Origin: Pyrenula massariospora | Lineage: Eukaryota; Ascomycota; Eurotiomycetes; Pyrenulales; Pyrenulaceae | DNA length: 64,000 nt | Direction: 5' to 3' | Assembly: GCA_021030905.1 (NCBI GenBank) | Contig: JAGFMI010000002.1 | Location: 2,232,001 to 2,296,000, forward strand | In this document: positions 33,409 through 44,687 of the stretch, piece by piece | Position numbering within the stretch: the first letter of the stretch is position 1 | Layout of the letters: the number at the start of each line of letters is the position of its first letter | The notes under the pieces: model-generated | What the model was told of the DNA's origin: nothing | The model's database searches: none | What the model saw: the letters and a program-made list of their open reading frames with translations, nothing else | Made by a program: the position numbers and the translations under genes

Positions 33409-35327
33409 GTCTATGATGCCTCACATCGGGCTGTATTCTGAGGGAGACTGGTCTAGCTAATCTAGGGCGTTAGCCGGATTAGGTTGGTTCGATTCGTAGC
33501 CATAAATATCGAATACACACCATAAAGAAGGTAAAAGCCGTCGTCAATAGAGTCTTCTAGTACCAAGAATCCATTAGGGTGTGAACGAAGGGTGAGCTCC
33601 ACTGACTTTTAATAAGTCTCTGTCTGAGAAACAAGAAGGGCACGACAAGGTTGCTAAGCGACGCAGTGTGGCAGTGCAGCGAGACATGAAAAACAGGCTA
33701 TGCGTGATGCTCACAGATGAGCTGAGAGCAGCAAGCATGATGATCAGCCTGGTGATCAGCTCGCTGCTAAGTTTAAATGATGAGACAATGAAGTCCTGTG
33801 CAAGAAATATGCCCAGAACTTTCCGGACCATCGGTCGTGGATATGCACGCCGTGTGTCTGTATCAACGACTTTGAGCACTTTGGTTGGCGAGAGATTTCT
33901 GCAAAAGAGATGCGAGCCTCGTGGTGGATGGACAGCCGTTGTTCGGATGGCCAGGACTGTTGGACGTACATGCGCCACACCATCCAAGCCGTGGACTAAG
34001 GTCACTATCTTCCAATTAGACGTCTTATAGCCATGAGCGTTAGGGGAAGCCCTCAAAAGCACGCTTGGTGGTGGCTAATCAGAGCATCTCATGTCAAGGG
34101 GTCTCCTTCGTCCCCCCGCCATTTCAAAGGCAGGCGGTCATGCAAGCTCTCTAATACCGTCAAAGATCAGTGGTCTATCGCACCACACAGAGGAAGTCGA
34201 CTCTTGGAGTTAGTCATTAAGGCATTGTAATCTGGTTTTCACGGTATCGATGCTGCTACCCGACTATGTCGGACGAACAACTCGGGCGCCCTCTTCCCAA
34301 CAAGGAGCTATCTCGGCCACGGACGATGCCGTAAGGGAATTAGTTTATCAGAGCAAAAATTGCATTGATTCTTGGAGTGAATCCGTGATGATTCCGGAGG
34401 ATTGATTGCTTGTAGAACCATTTACAATGAATGGAAGAAGTACAGTAGGTGTAGGTATGGACATTGCGCCTTCCCTGTACAGGTACGTGTCTGCCTAAGA
34501 GAAGCCGGGTAGGCGTTGTCCTTCGCTTAGCGGAAGCACAGGCTCAAGAAGGAAGAAATCTAGGTTCATCATCCTCAAACTACCTTCGTGGGACACAGAC
34601 TAACAATCTGACGAGATTCAGACTAATTTAATGAAGAATCAAAGACTGGTTGCACCCACGGGACCTGCAACGGAGAACATGGAAGTAACAATGCTCGAGA
34701 AGCTTGAAAATCCTTGCCCAGCCGGATCCTGTTGCTATGCCTAGATAACACCGCTCTAAAAAAATGTGTGCACAACCGCAACTCGATTGTGGTGTCCTAT
34801 TGTGCCCCTCTAGCTTTTTTGTTGCCGCAAAGGACCCTGCGTGTAAACAAGCCATACTAACAGACACGTAGACAATGCCAGCATGAGTACCGTGCTATAC
34901 TGGGAATTTATGGCCTTGAGAACTTGTTGATCCGCAATAACGAATTGACATATCAAACTAAATATCTCTGCAACTCCACTAAAAACCCACTCTCAGCGCC
35001 TGCGCCCATGCATGCAACAGTCTCAGTCTCCAATAATGCCGGGGTATCTGATATCTATGTCCGCCGGATCCGACGCCGGATGAGAAGATCAATTCCAATT
35101 CCAATACAAATACATCGAGAACTTGGACAAACACTTTTCCTCCTGTTAAACAGACTTCGAGCTTTCACCTCCCCTTTCCGACTGTAGAGTTGGAGAACCA
35201 CCGCCGAACGCCGGCCCTCTTTCCCTTTCCTTTTCTTTGCTTCTCACAGGTACCCGACCTGTCACCCCACAGCTGCATCCGTTCTCAAAACAGCTCTAGG
35301 TATGCACTGCACATGCCCTCCAGCATC
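33409..35327. other. Intergenic; no gene recognised
   Basis: 1.9 kb upstream of the NLR-like gene and downstream of TFIIB. A 162-codon minus-strand frame (33574-34062) has no family resemblance. A B-box-like GGTTCGATTC at about 33484 lacks a foldable tRNA around it. Nothing else is supported. Confidence 0.5.
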
Positions 35328-36383
35328 TTAGGTGCTTGGCAAATTGTCCAAACTGCCACCTTTATTCTCGATCCAAGCCGCTTCCACCAATTTCTCCCTC
35401 TCAGCGTACATCGGCTTATACGCTGACCGGATGGTCCCGTCGCTGACCTTTGCCACGCGGCTGATATCCTTTGCGCTCTTGCCCGCGCCGACCAGGTGGC
35501 TGGCGAAATAGATGCAAGCGGAGACAATGGAGAGCGGGGAGCGGCCGGCGAGGTCGGGGACGGATCCGTCGCTGACTTTTTGGGCAAGGCCTGAAGAGAT
35601 GTTGGTGACCTGGTATTTGCAGCCGAGCATGTTGCAGAAGCGAGCGCAGAGCTCGGCAGGCTTGGTTGCCGTGGTATTTTGGTAGTCTTCGTTGGGGTTG
35701 ACGATGCCTCCCTCGGCGGCGATGGCTTCGTTCTTGCTCTTGCTAGTAGTATGCAGGTACTTTTCGAGCTGCTTGTAGATGCGGCCGATCTCTTTCTTGG
35801 GGACATTGGTCATCGAGAAAATCTCGTTGAAAGTTCGACCGACGCCGCACTGGCGGCAGGCGAGGAAGATGCAGCCGGCAATGACGACATCTTGGGCTTT
35901 GCCTTTGAAGGCCTTGCCGTCCTGGGTCGCCTTGTAGTATCTCTTTGCGGTTATCTTGACATTTGATTGGATCCCGTAAGCGTCGCACTTCTGGTCAATG
36001 TCCAAATACGCCTGTTGCAGCGCCTTGTTGGACTTGTTCTCCAGCTGACGGTTCTGTGCGCGTTGGATTGCCATCGCTGCTTTGCCGCCTTCACGGACGT
36101 ATCCGATGGTTGTCTCGAGCTGTTCGCCGTTGAGCAGCTGGTTCGATGCTTCTCCAACACGGGATGGGTCATCATTGTTCTTGCCGTCGTCGTTTGAGAA
36201 GGTACGCCACTCAGACTCCATCGAGACAATACGATCAGCAAGCACCACACCACACGAGGCGCATATGGTCGAGGATTCCTCCTCAATGAGATTCGGCGGC
36301 CACTCTTTACAGTCAGGGCAGATTGCGTAATTACTCAGGTTCTCTCTCCATGGCTGGCCATCCGAAGTCAGACCCGTTGCCAT
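35328..36383 (-). CDS. sua7: Transcription initiation factor TFIIB
   Basis: From ATG 36383 the frame encodes 351 residues, the normal TFIIB length. The N-terminal zinc ribbon has Cys22-x2-Cys25 and Cys41-x2-Cys44 (CPDCKEW ... CASCGVVL), followed by the B-reader/linker segment DRIVSMESEWRTFSND. Two cyclin-like repeats follow, with the hallmarks KGKAQDVVIAGCIFLACRQ and RTFNEIFSMTNVPKKEIG in the first, and LAGRSPLSIVSACIYFASHL and KDISRVAKVSDGTIRSAYK in the second. TFIIB bridges TBP-bound promoters and RNA polymerase II. The frame stays open 60 codons upstream but has no ATG there, so 36383 is the start. The gene is divergent from ATP14. Confidence 0.96.
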   Translation of the reverse strand: MATGLTSDGQPWRENLSNYAICPDCKEWPPNLIEEESSTICASCGVVLADRIVSMESEWRTFSNDDGKNNDDPSRVGEASNQLLNGEQLETTIGYVREGGKAAMAIQRAQNRQLENKSNKALQQAYLDIDQKCDAYGIQSNVKITAKRYYKATQDGKAFKGKAQDVVIAGCIFLACRQCGVGRTFNEIFSMTNVPKKEIGRIYKQLEKYLHTTSKSKNEAIAAEGGIVNPNEDYQNTTATKPAELCARFCNMLGCKYQVTNISSGLAQKVSDGSVPDLAGRSPLSIVSACIYFASHLVGAGKSAKDISRVAKVSDGTIRSAYKPMYAEREKLVEAAWIENKGGSLDNLPST

Positions 36384-37330
36384 ATTTCTGGCAGCCTTGG
36401 GAGCCGGCTTTTTATCGACTTTTTGGATTTTTCTACGATCTTGCTGCCTCCGCTTGATCCGAGCGTGAGAGGTAGCAAGGTTGTGGTTGTTCGCGAAGAC
36501 TTTGACGAAAAGTGGCGAATACAGTTTGCCGGCGACGAGATGTGAAGCCCGCCGGGCGCGCAATTAGTAGCAGAGATCTGCTTGTGTTTGAAGAGCGTAG
36601 AGGACGAGGTCACGGTGAGTGGTAGGGTAGTCGGAGACCGGAGGTCTAGGGCTGCCGTGCCACTAAATAGAAACAATATGGTCAGTCAGGCCATCAAAGA
36701 TTCGATTTATCTGAAGACCCAACAATGTGATTTAAAAGATTGAAGAATTCCGCGGTGCAACCGAGCCAGAAGCAGACGTCGGAAGTCCGTCGCGGATGAT
36801 GATTTCGCAACTATCTAAAGTATTCCTAGCAGCAGAAGTAAAGACCCTAAAAGACTATCTTGAGCAATTTTCCTCCAGAAAAATCGACTTTCAATGAGGG
36901 AAGCGTGGGATCGAGTTTTGTTCTGAGCAGAGTCGCGGACCAGTTGAACCAGTTAAGGTCTTCGAAAGAGTGGGCTTCGTCTCAGCCGCGCCTCGCGAAA
37001 AGGTCGTTGAAAAGGCAGCAGAATGCAACTTGTCAATCTTTGCGGGAAATGTCCCACGGTTTTGGCAGTATAGACGACAAGTATGATGAACGGTCACTCG
37101 ATGGTGGAGAGTCAAAGGGATGAAGAGGATGAAAGGTGGTTGGAGGTTCTTTCATGTTCTGCCTGATGGGACAACTAACGCTAATCCTTTTGTGGCTTGG
37201 CGGACTCCGGAGGGTACTAAGTCGTAGATGGATTAGATTGTAAACCTCCCTCGCTCCGCGCGACCACCAGGACAGACGCTCCCCTACACGATCACTCTGC
37301 CTGGTCAATTGAGCCAATATATTGAGTACA
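36384..37330. promoter_or_regulatory. Shared divergent promoter region (TFIIB / ATP14)
   Basis: 947 bases between outward-facing starts of two housekeeping genes. On the TFIIB side, an intron in the 5' leader is possible: a TATTTAG acceptor-like site lies at about 36663. No defined operator is recognised. Confidence 0.45.
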
Positions 37331-37808
37331 ATGATGTCCCATTCTCTGAGAGCCTCGGTATGTTCCCTTCCACTTGATGCTTTGCACAGCTAACATATCC
37401 AGCGCTCGATTCTGAGGCAGGCATTCCGCAAACAAGCCCCTACCTCCCTTCGTTCCTTCACGTCCTCAACAGCTAGAAGACAACGTATAGCATCATGTTA
37501 TCCTTAATGGGACAATTCAGCCACTAACAATATGAACAGCCGATTTGCTTCAAGATATGTACCTCAAAGAATTAAGGGCCTACAAACCCCCGCCATCAAA
37601 ACCCTCGGACGCAGACGGACATGTTCAGAAATTTTCTGCACCAAAGCCTCCATCATCACCGGAAGAGACGAATCTCGCCAACGATATGAAGGCCTACGAG
37701 GACCAGACGGTTGAGGTGGAGGGTCAGGCTGCAGCCGGACAAACAGAGCCAGTGGATGAAGATTGGTTTGAAGAGGACGAGGAAGAGCCAGCTTCGGGAG
37801 GACATTAG
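37331..37808 (+). CDS. atp14: Mitochondrial ATP synthase subunit h (ATP14)
   Basis: Three exons, 37331-37357, 37403-37484 and 37540-37808, encode 125 residues; the first exon is only 27 nt. The presequence is rich in Arg and Ser (SLRASRSILRQAFRKQAPTS, LRSFTSSTARRQ). The mature part starts PDLLQDMYLKELRAYKPPPS and contains GHVQKFSAPKPPSSPEE and DMKAYEDQTVEVEGQAA, the conserved pattern of fungal subunit h, and ends in an acidic WFEEDEEEPASGGH tail. Subunit h is part of the peripheral stalk of F1Fo-ATP synthase. All introns have GT/AG ends (GTATGT, GTATAG donors) and keep phase. A second ATG directly follows the first. Confidence 0.93.
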
Positions 37809-39511
37809 ATTATCAAAAACTGTCTGCATGACAGGGTCTGTGGTGTATTTTATGGCTATGGCAATTCAAGAAGCATGTCTCGCATTGCATCGTGCTACCG
37901 CGATAGTGCTCAGCTAAAAACCTTGACGTCTTTTACCACATAACAGTAGACCCAGAACCTTCAAAACCCCAAGTCCCCGACGAGGATCAGGTTGCATCGC
38001 CGCCTTAACGCCTCTACGTCTCTAATTCAAGTCCTTTATTGATGATCACCAAAAAAGGCGGCCAGAAGTAGAAGTCATGGCTCTCTCACGGGTCGACATC
38101 TTCGCGGGTCGCTCAAGCTCCCATCAGACCGCATCAAATAGTGTCCCGGCATTCGTACCGCGTGCCATCAGTAGCTATCTCAAGAGTAGAATAACCATTT
38201 ATATGAATGCAGCGCTTTCTTGTCCTGCCCCTGTATCGCGATGAAACTGGGCGCTATTCCGCTCAACTGCTTTTGCGTCAGTCTACTCGGCATGCTCCTC
38301 TTATCCAACAACCTGGACCTGCCAAATGGGGTGGCCGACGACATATGTAGAGAATGAAGCCATCAAGACATGTACTAGAGGCTTCAAAAGTCCTAGTCGT
38401 TTAACCTAGTATTGCTTAAGGCGAGACATTTCTTCCGCTAGGGCAGTCCACAAGCGAATGTTTGTGGCAAAGTGTCACCCAAGACCCACGCAAGCAGAAG
38501 GTGATCCGATCAACAATGAAAAGCGTGCAGGATGCAGCATGAGCTCCTCTGCGAACTGCACAAGGAAAAGATTGGTTCGAACGTCGAACCGGTTCTGCAC
38601 AGATGAAGTAGATGTGTTCGTTGGACCTTACCGTATCCTACAACCCGCTGGCGGGAATGGCGGAGAATTTGTATGTGGCCGAGCCTAGCAACCTTGGCAA
38701 GGATCTGCTCTGCATAGGCAGCGGCCTGAGCTGAAGGCTACTGGGAGAGGATCTTCCACACCCACGGCGAACACGATGATGTAAGAATGTAAGACAGAGA
38801 CACGCGCGCCGCCAAAATAGAGTCGCGTGCAACATCGACGTGCTGTGTCAAGCACTGATGGAGGAGACAGTGAACGAGGTCTGTTTGTCGAGAAGAAGGA
38901 TGACTCTGACAGCATTACCTTTGGTGTCCTCGTGTGTAGGTCAGGGCACGGTTGGCCTCAAAAGAGGCATGTGTAGGGAGGGTTCTAGGGGCGTTCCTGG
39001 CCGAGCCCGCATGCTAGTAATCAATCCGAGCCCCGAAAAGCCAGCCTCTGGTGGCGCCCCCACCCGTTGAAAAGCTGCCGTTTCAACCGCACGCCCCGAT
39101 CAGAGCCACTCCTCCCCAAAGTCAAAATTTAGTCGTCTTCACTTGACAGCTTATTCTCTCCGCCGCCCCTCTTTTCACCTGTCGTCTTCTCGCATACGCT
39201 CCGAAATTCCCACCTTCGTTTCTGAATATCCCTTGCATAGTTGGATATCTGACTCCTTCAGTCGTTTCAAATCAAGGAACTGACCTGCTGCATCTTCCCT
39301 CCCCGCTTTCCCCTCGTCTACCTCACAGGTCGAGTCTCCTGGCTTGTTCATTCGCTAAGACCGTTACGGGTCGACCTTGCAGTTCCGGAATCCACAATTC
39401 GCACATTTTCCGAGCAAAGACGATCGTTTCGACTGGCTTCGACTGAGAGCCGATGGCTAGCTCGGCCGTATAAACCTTTTTTCTCTTTTGCTCTGAGAGC
39501 CGGTCTCTCTC
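37809..39511. other. Intergenic; no gene recognised
   Basis: 1.7 kb holding the 3' end of ATP14 and the promoter of the DUF1765 gene; the final 400 bases are C/T-rich on the plus strand, as expected for a promoter. A small perfect inverted repeat, GGTTCGA-ACG-TCGAACC, lies at about 38575-38591. No coding content is supported. Confidence 0.5.
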
Positions 39512-42500
39512 ATGATGTTCCAACGCAGTGGTAATGTCGAAGTTCTTCCACCGGCAACGTTCGGGAAAGATCCAATCAAGCGGTCGCCGCATGGTCAAGT
39601 ACACAAAGACAAAACGGTTGCTCCTTCAACAGATGGAGACCTTCCGAGAGCTGCTAGCTACACCACCTTACCCGCTGTGACGGAGTCTCCTCCCGCATCG
39701 ACCATCAAGCGGACGTTTTCAGAAAACGTGTTGGCGCTACCAGCTGACGCCCCCGAGAAGCACAGTGTACCCGCTCCACCTAAGGAAGCCCTACGACGAC
39801 CATCAATAGGTGGAAAATCGTCCAAGCCAGAATACGAGGTGCAGAATCCGAGGTCGCGTGCAAAGGAGGCAACCCCGACGAAAAAGAATGGCACGCCAAA
39901 GAAGACGGATAAGGAAGACGTCGAACGACCCAAGACCCCTAGCCGATCAATCTCTGGGACCGTGAGACGGCTTTCGCGCAAGTCATGGGGCTTTTCTCCT
40001 TCGAGGTCTCCTTCCCCGCAACGGCAAGAGAAAGATGCGAAACAGGCGGACAAAGGCAAGAGGAAATCCTTCTCAAAATCGATGAGCAATCTGGTTCAAA
40101 GCCAACCTCAAATTATCACTCAGAAACCAGAGGTCGAATCCCCAGAAGCAATACCAAGCCCCAGTCCGAGCCCGCCAAAACGAAGAGGAACGAAATTGAA
40201 TGGCCGACGGCCATTAAGTGCAATTCTGACCCGATCCAAGTCCGAGTCCGAGTGGCCGCTTCCGCGCTCCCCTTCTGTTCAATCGCTGCGATCTCTACGG
40301 AGTCAAAAGTCGACAGAGTCACTTGTCTTGCCAAAGTCAGTGGGGAGAATGCCATCCGTCAAAGTTCCTCAAATTCCAGCCAGCGTTTTTTCGGAGAAAT
40401 CAAGCTCTCTCAGTGTTGACATTGCCAAGAAGAAGGATCCTTTGTGGACCGCTTTCAGAGCTCTTGAAGCTGATTTTCAAAAGTTGGCATCCTTTTCCTA
40501 TCTAGATGTGCCATGACTAACAGCAATAGATTCCAAGCAAAGTCGAGTGCTCTCAAGGCGAACGTTCTACGAACTCAGCTATTACCGTTTCTCTCGAGAT
40601 ATGCCAAGCATCCTTCGAATCAGTCCTTGAGAGCCGAGGACTTGGACCGTCGTGTAATGGTGCTTAACAAATGGTGGATCGGTCTCCTTGAAATGCTTAA
40701 TGGCAAGAACAATCAATCGGTCTCGGGAATGGATAGACCTGTTTTCCTTGAAGGCGTAACGGGAATCATGATCAGGCCTGAATGGCGTATCCCACCTTTC
40801 CCGAATTCACCGAGTAGTTCGCCACTTCCAAGACGGCTGCCACAGAATCCATCGCGATCGACTACTTCGCTCGAGTCCAGTGGGTCTGACTTCCTCACAG
40901 AGTCTATTTTCAACAACGTAAGGAACATTTTCAATCAGAACCTACTGTCTCAAATGTCCTTCGTCGTCGATAAAATGTCGATGAGGACAGCACCTGCTAG
41001 CCTCGTAGCATTCTGTGGGAAGGCTTGCGCTTATGCGTTTGTGTTTTGCCCACGTGTTGCGGATATTCTAGTGCGGCTCTGGTCCCTGTCTCCGGCAATC
41101 TTGAAGCACATTTACGCGGAGTTTGAAATACCTCGTGCAACCAGCATGCAGCTTGCCGCTAAGGAGTTGGCTGGTCACTTTCCGCCCGCGTTAAGGGGCT
41201 TATGTGTCACCTCTATTTCCGCTCTAAACCGATATCTGCGTCAACAGTCACCTCTCCCCACTGGCTCGGGATACATTAACTGGCAAGGCCCGTGGAAGGC
41301 AAGATGGTCGGGTAGAGACAGCGATCTTTTCTTTGTCTTTGCAAAGCACTTCCATTCTCTCGCTGTTGAATTTTTACCCGCTGATACCCCAAAACGAAAT
41401 CGAGCCTGTGTGCCAGGCCTGATTCCGGTGCATGCGCAAATGCTCGCCGTTCTCGACAGCACTATCTACCGACAGGCAGGACAGCAGCAACAATTCGAGG
41501 TCTATGCTTCCAGCATGTTCGATGATCTGGAGAGCCCTGATGCGCCGGCTGCCACAATGCCCCTGACTTCAGCAAATGCGGCACGCTCGATGGCAGAGAA
41601 TCGCTTGGTAATGGTTCTGCGAGACATCCTAGCCGAAAGTTCCCCTGAACTGCATTCACTACGGGAATTCTACGCGGAATCCTTCGGAAGCGTTTTGAAG
41701 GCTGCGGCGAAAAAGATATCCTTATTTAATGGTAATGCTTGCTTTGTTCTTCTCGACTTCATGGAAGAGGTCCTTGCTATCATGCATCGCTATAGTCAGA
41801 AAAGCCCCCTGACACAGGCTCTCGATTGGTCTTTTTGGTTACGGGTCTGCCAATCGATGATGGAAAGTCAAAACAGCCTCACCGAAGTTCGTTTAATTGC
41901 ATTCATCTACAGCAACTGGAGCATCATAACAAGCGATGACGAAAGGAAGAGGATATTTTGTTTGGACTGGTTGCTTGATGAAAATTTCTTTCAAAGGCAT
42001 TTTAATCATTGGTGTCCTATGGTACGAGGTTACTATCTGCGGCTTCTCTGTTGGCGCATGGCTCGATGCGACGGGGAAGCCACCGACCTTGACACGTAAG
42101 TTTGCTTGTTCCTTGCCTATACCCTCTAACTCGCGATAGCGAAATATTCAACATGTTACTCAAACGACTTAACACGACATGGGCAAACTTTCTCTTCCTC
42201 AAAGATGATGCAGAGAAACGCGGCGCGAATCCACCTTCTACAGCGCCGTGCAGCCCGGCGCCTGGGAGGCGAATTGTGATTATCCGCAACGACAGCTTAC
42301 CGATTGCCAATAATTTCTTCGGAACATTTGATAGGGTAATGTCACTTCCCTCGCCAGCACAACAAGACGGCCCTTATCGGGCCAACACCTCGCTTCTCAG
42401 TAATGTTCCCACGACCGCAGCTCCCCCTTCGCCAGAAAAGAAGCGTTGGAGTATCTTGAAGAATATCATTCCCTTCAGTTCGCCTGGAAACACACGTCCA

Positions 42501-42953
42501 GGTGAAGTTACGCCTCCAAGCAGCGCCTCTGACGACTCCCCACCGGTGCCCGAGGATACCAATCTAAACGGTTTTCCTGATGCCAAGACTCCAACCACTC
42601 GCTCGCGGCCGCTCACGCCGACACACCAGCAATTCTCCTTCAAGTTCTCCTTGGAATGGCTCGACCGGCCGGCTTGGCCATCTAAGAACCGGCGGCTCCA
42701 GGCCCCCAAAATTTCTCCTACAGCCCAGGCAGCCCTTGAGGCTCGGCAGAGTCCCGAGGTCACTGAGCAGGTCGCGCCCCGGAAGCCATATTTAGCAGAT
42801 ACCAAGTACGCGGGGCGGGCGTTGGCGGAGTGGGCGCAGATAGTCAGTGAGTGCCAGGGGTTCTTTGAGAGGAGAATGCAGGAGGGAGTTCCGAACTCGA
42901 AGATGGTGGAGACACCGACTTTGGGGGTGGAAAGTTTCCGGTTAGCTGGATGA
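39512..42953 (+). CDS. DUF1765/UPF0592 family protein
   Basis: Three exons, 39512-40482, 40530-42095 and 42140-42953, encode 1116 residues. The first intron joins ADFQK to FQAKSSALKANVLRTQLLPF; the second (GTAAGT donor) joins GEATDLDT to EIFNMLLKRLNTTWANFLF. Residues 1-320 are basic, Ser/Pro-rich and disordered (TPSRSISGTVRRLSRKSWGF). The central region about 320-850 is helical and carries the DUF1765-like stretch (VVDKMSMRTAPASLVAFCGK, VFVFAKHFHSLAVEFLP, LDWLLDENFFQRHFNHWCPM). The C-terminal 250 residues are again low-complexity, then WLDRPAWPSKNRRLQAPKIS. Relatives include the yeast YDL073W/AHK1 protein, linked to osmosensing, and the S. pombe UPF0592 protein; functional transfer is uncertain. 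The start is a double ATG (39512, 39515). Confidence 0.85.
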
Positions 42954-43697
42954 GGAAGTCTTAGGAGGCGGAGCGGGGAGCTTTTGGGGTCGAAAGGGGG
43001 ATTAATTCAAATCGACTTGGAAACAGGAAAAGTTAAAGTATATTGGGCTGAGCAGAGATCAGTCGGCCGAAAGAGCATGAGAAAGAAAAGGCGGATATCT
43101 AGGAGGAAGACATTTCGCATTTACACACGAGCATTTTGCGACCGGGCATTTTTCTTTACATGAACATTTGACGGCGTTGAGTGGGGGCTTCGGATTGCAG
43201 AAACATATTCATTTTCGGACCGTTGGATGCTGTCGGAGCACCTTGCATTGTGTATACATTGTTTGCGGTTGCATGTCTTGGACTACCCGTCCAGGTGTAT
43301 ATAGGTTTCTTGGTGGGTGGATGGGAGCGATTGGACATACCGCGTGTGATGAGATGGAGAAGAATAAACTGATGGGAGTAATTTAGGATTCTGAATAGAC
43401 AGACGCTTGGTATTGCTGAATTTGAGACTGGACTGGTGATTAGGGTATCGTTAACGGTGATCGTGACTCTCAAGCGCCGGGAGTAACTAGAACGTGCAAT
43501 ACCCAATCCCACGGAAAACGCGTGAATACTACGGAAGGGGGAATCAACGTGTCGAAAAAGCAAGTCACACATCAATCCCACAGGGTCATCCATCCATCCT
43601 CGTCGTGTGCAAGACCCGACCGAATATCACCGAAAAACCGTCCACCCCATCCTCTCCCCTCCCCAACATCCATCCCATCCCATCTCTCTCTCTGTCC
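42954..43697. other. Intergenic between convergent genes
   Basis: 3' flanks of the DUF1765 gene and of the small protein gene. A C/T-rich block occupies about 43600-43740. No gene is seen. Confidence 0.55.
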
Positions 43698-44116
43698 CTA
43701 CCTAATCCCACCACCCTCCCCCTTACCCCCCCTCTCAGCCCGATTCGCGCCCTCCTTGCTCAGCGTATCCCCCACCGCCTGTCCCATCCCGCCCTTCCCC
43801 AGCTGGCCCGCGGCCGTGTTGTTCACGTTGTCCTGCGCTGCGTCGACGTCTTTGTTGCCTGTTATCTTTGTTTGGGAGAGCTTGTCTAAATGCAAGCGTT
43901 AGCGAGTGATCGAGCCGAAGGCGAGATGATGAGAAAGGGAGGGAGAACTAGGGGCTTGCCCTGACGGGCAGGGGTGAGTTGATTGGGGTTGGGGAGAAAA
44001 GCACCTTTGGCGACGTAAGAGGTCTTGTTCTCGCCGAACCAGCCGAGGACCTTGTCTTCGATCCAGGGCACCCATTTTTCGTACTGGGTGTTGTATGTTT
44101 TTTTTGTCCACTCCAT
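43698..44116 (-). CDS. Small conserved fungal protein, 99 residues
   Basis: Two exons, 44116-44005 and 43885-43698, encode 99 residues; the 119-nt intron (GTGCTT donor, ATTTAG acceptor) joins TSYVAK to DKLSQTKITGNKDVD. The N-terminal half is a short amphipathic Trp-rich segment (KWVPWIEDKVLGWFGENKTS). The C-terminal half is Gly/Asn/Asp-rich and hydrophilic, with GKGGMGQAVGDTLSKEGANR. The ENKTSYVAKD junction and the ...KEGVNRAERGGK-like ending recur in short uncharacterised proteins of many Pezizomycotina, from memory. The composition resembles stress-induced hydrophilins. Function is unknown. Confidence 0.78.
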
Positions 44117-44687
44117 TTTACCGCTGGATGTGGGTGAGTGGATGGGTGGTGTTGAGGCGGATCGGTGAGGTTGGTGGACTGGGTTGTGAGGGAGGGAGGA
44201 GGGTTTGAGATGAATGGGACTGGGAAAGAGAGAGGGATCAGGCTGGAAATGTTTCTCTTATCAGGATATCGTGCCACTATAATAGAGTTGTGGTGGTGTC
44301 ACAGTCACAGGCCCCGCGGTCGTGGCAGCCTGGCCACATGCCCACCGCCATCCCACCTTTTGGCGCGCACGTCATCTTGCAGATGCCAGCCACTCGGCGC
44401 TGGGCTGATGGGGGCCATGTGCCACATTAAGTACTGCGAGATCGTGGCACTACTGGCAGAGGCGCCGGACGCCAATCGATTGTGGCATGCCGAGATGGAG
44501 AAACGTGTGAGATCCAATCAAGATGCGTTGTGGATTGTTGGCAGATTTATCGTTGTTTTGGTGGTTTGGGATAGAGCGATGACGCAGTTTTTGCGGGAGT
44601 GGAAGATCGGGTTCACTCCGCCGCCGTTTTTCGTTGGATGGACTAAATTTTACCCTCATTCTCAATACGTCCTTGTTATAATGTCCT
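44117..44687. other. Intergenic; promoter of the small protein gene
   Basis: The only notable element is a TATTATAG-like A/T box on the minus strand near 44275-44285, about 165 bases upstream of the small protein's start. No gene is seen. Confidence 0.45.

Noticed and set aside
33430-33500. B-box-like GGTTCGATTC suggesting a tRNA
   Set aside because: The T stem does not pair and no acceptor stem or anticodon arm folds around it.
33574-34062. A 162-codon minus-strand frame between the NLR-like gene and TFIIB
   Set aside because: No recognisable motif, no flanking exons, and a competing open frame on the opposite strand.
36384-36563. N-terminal extension of TFIIB by 60 codons
   Set aside because: The frame is open but has no ATG, and the resulting basic extension is not found in TFIIB; the ATG at 36383 gives the standard length.
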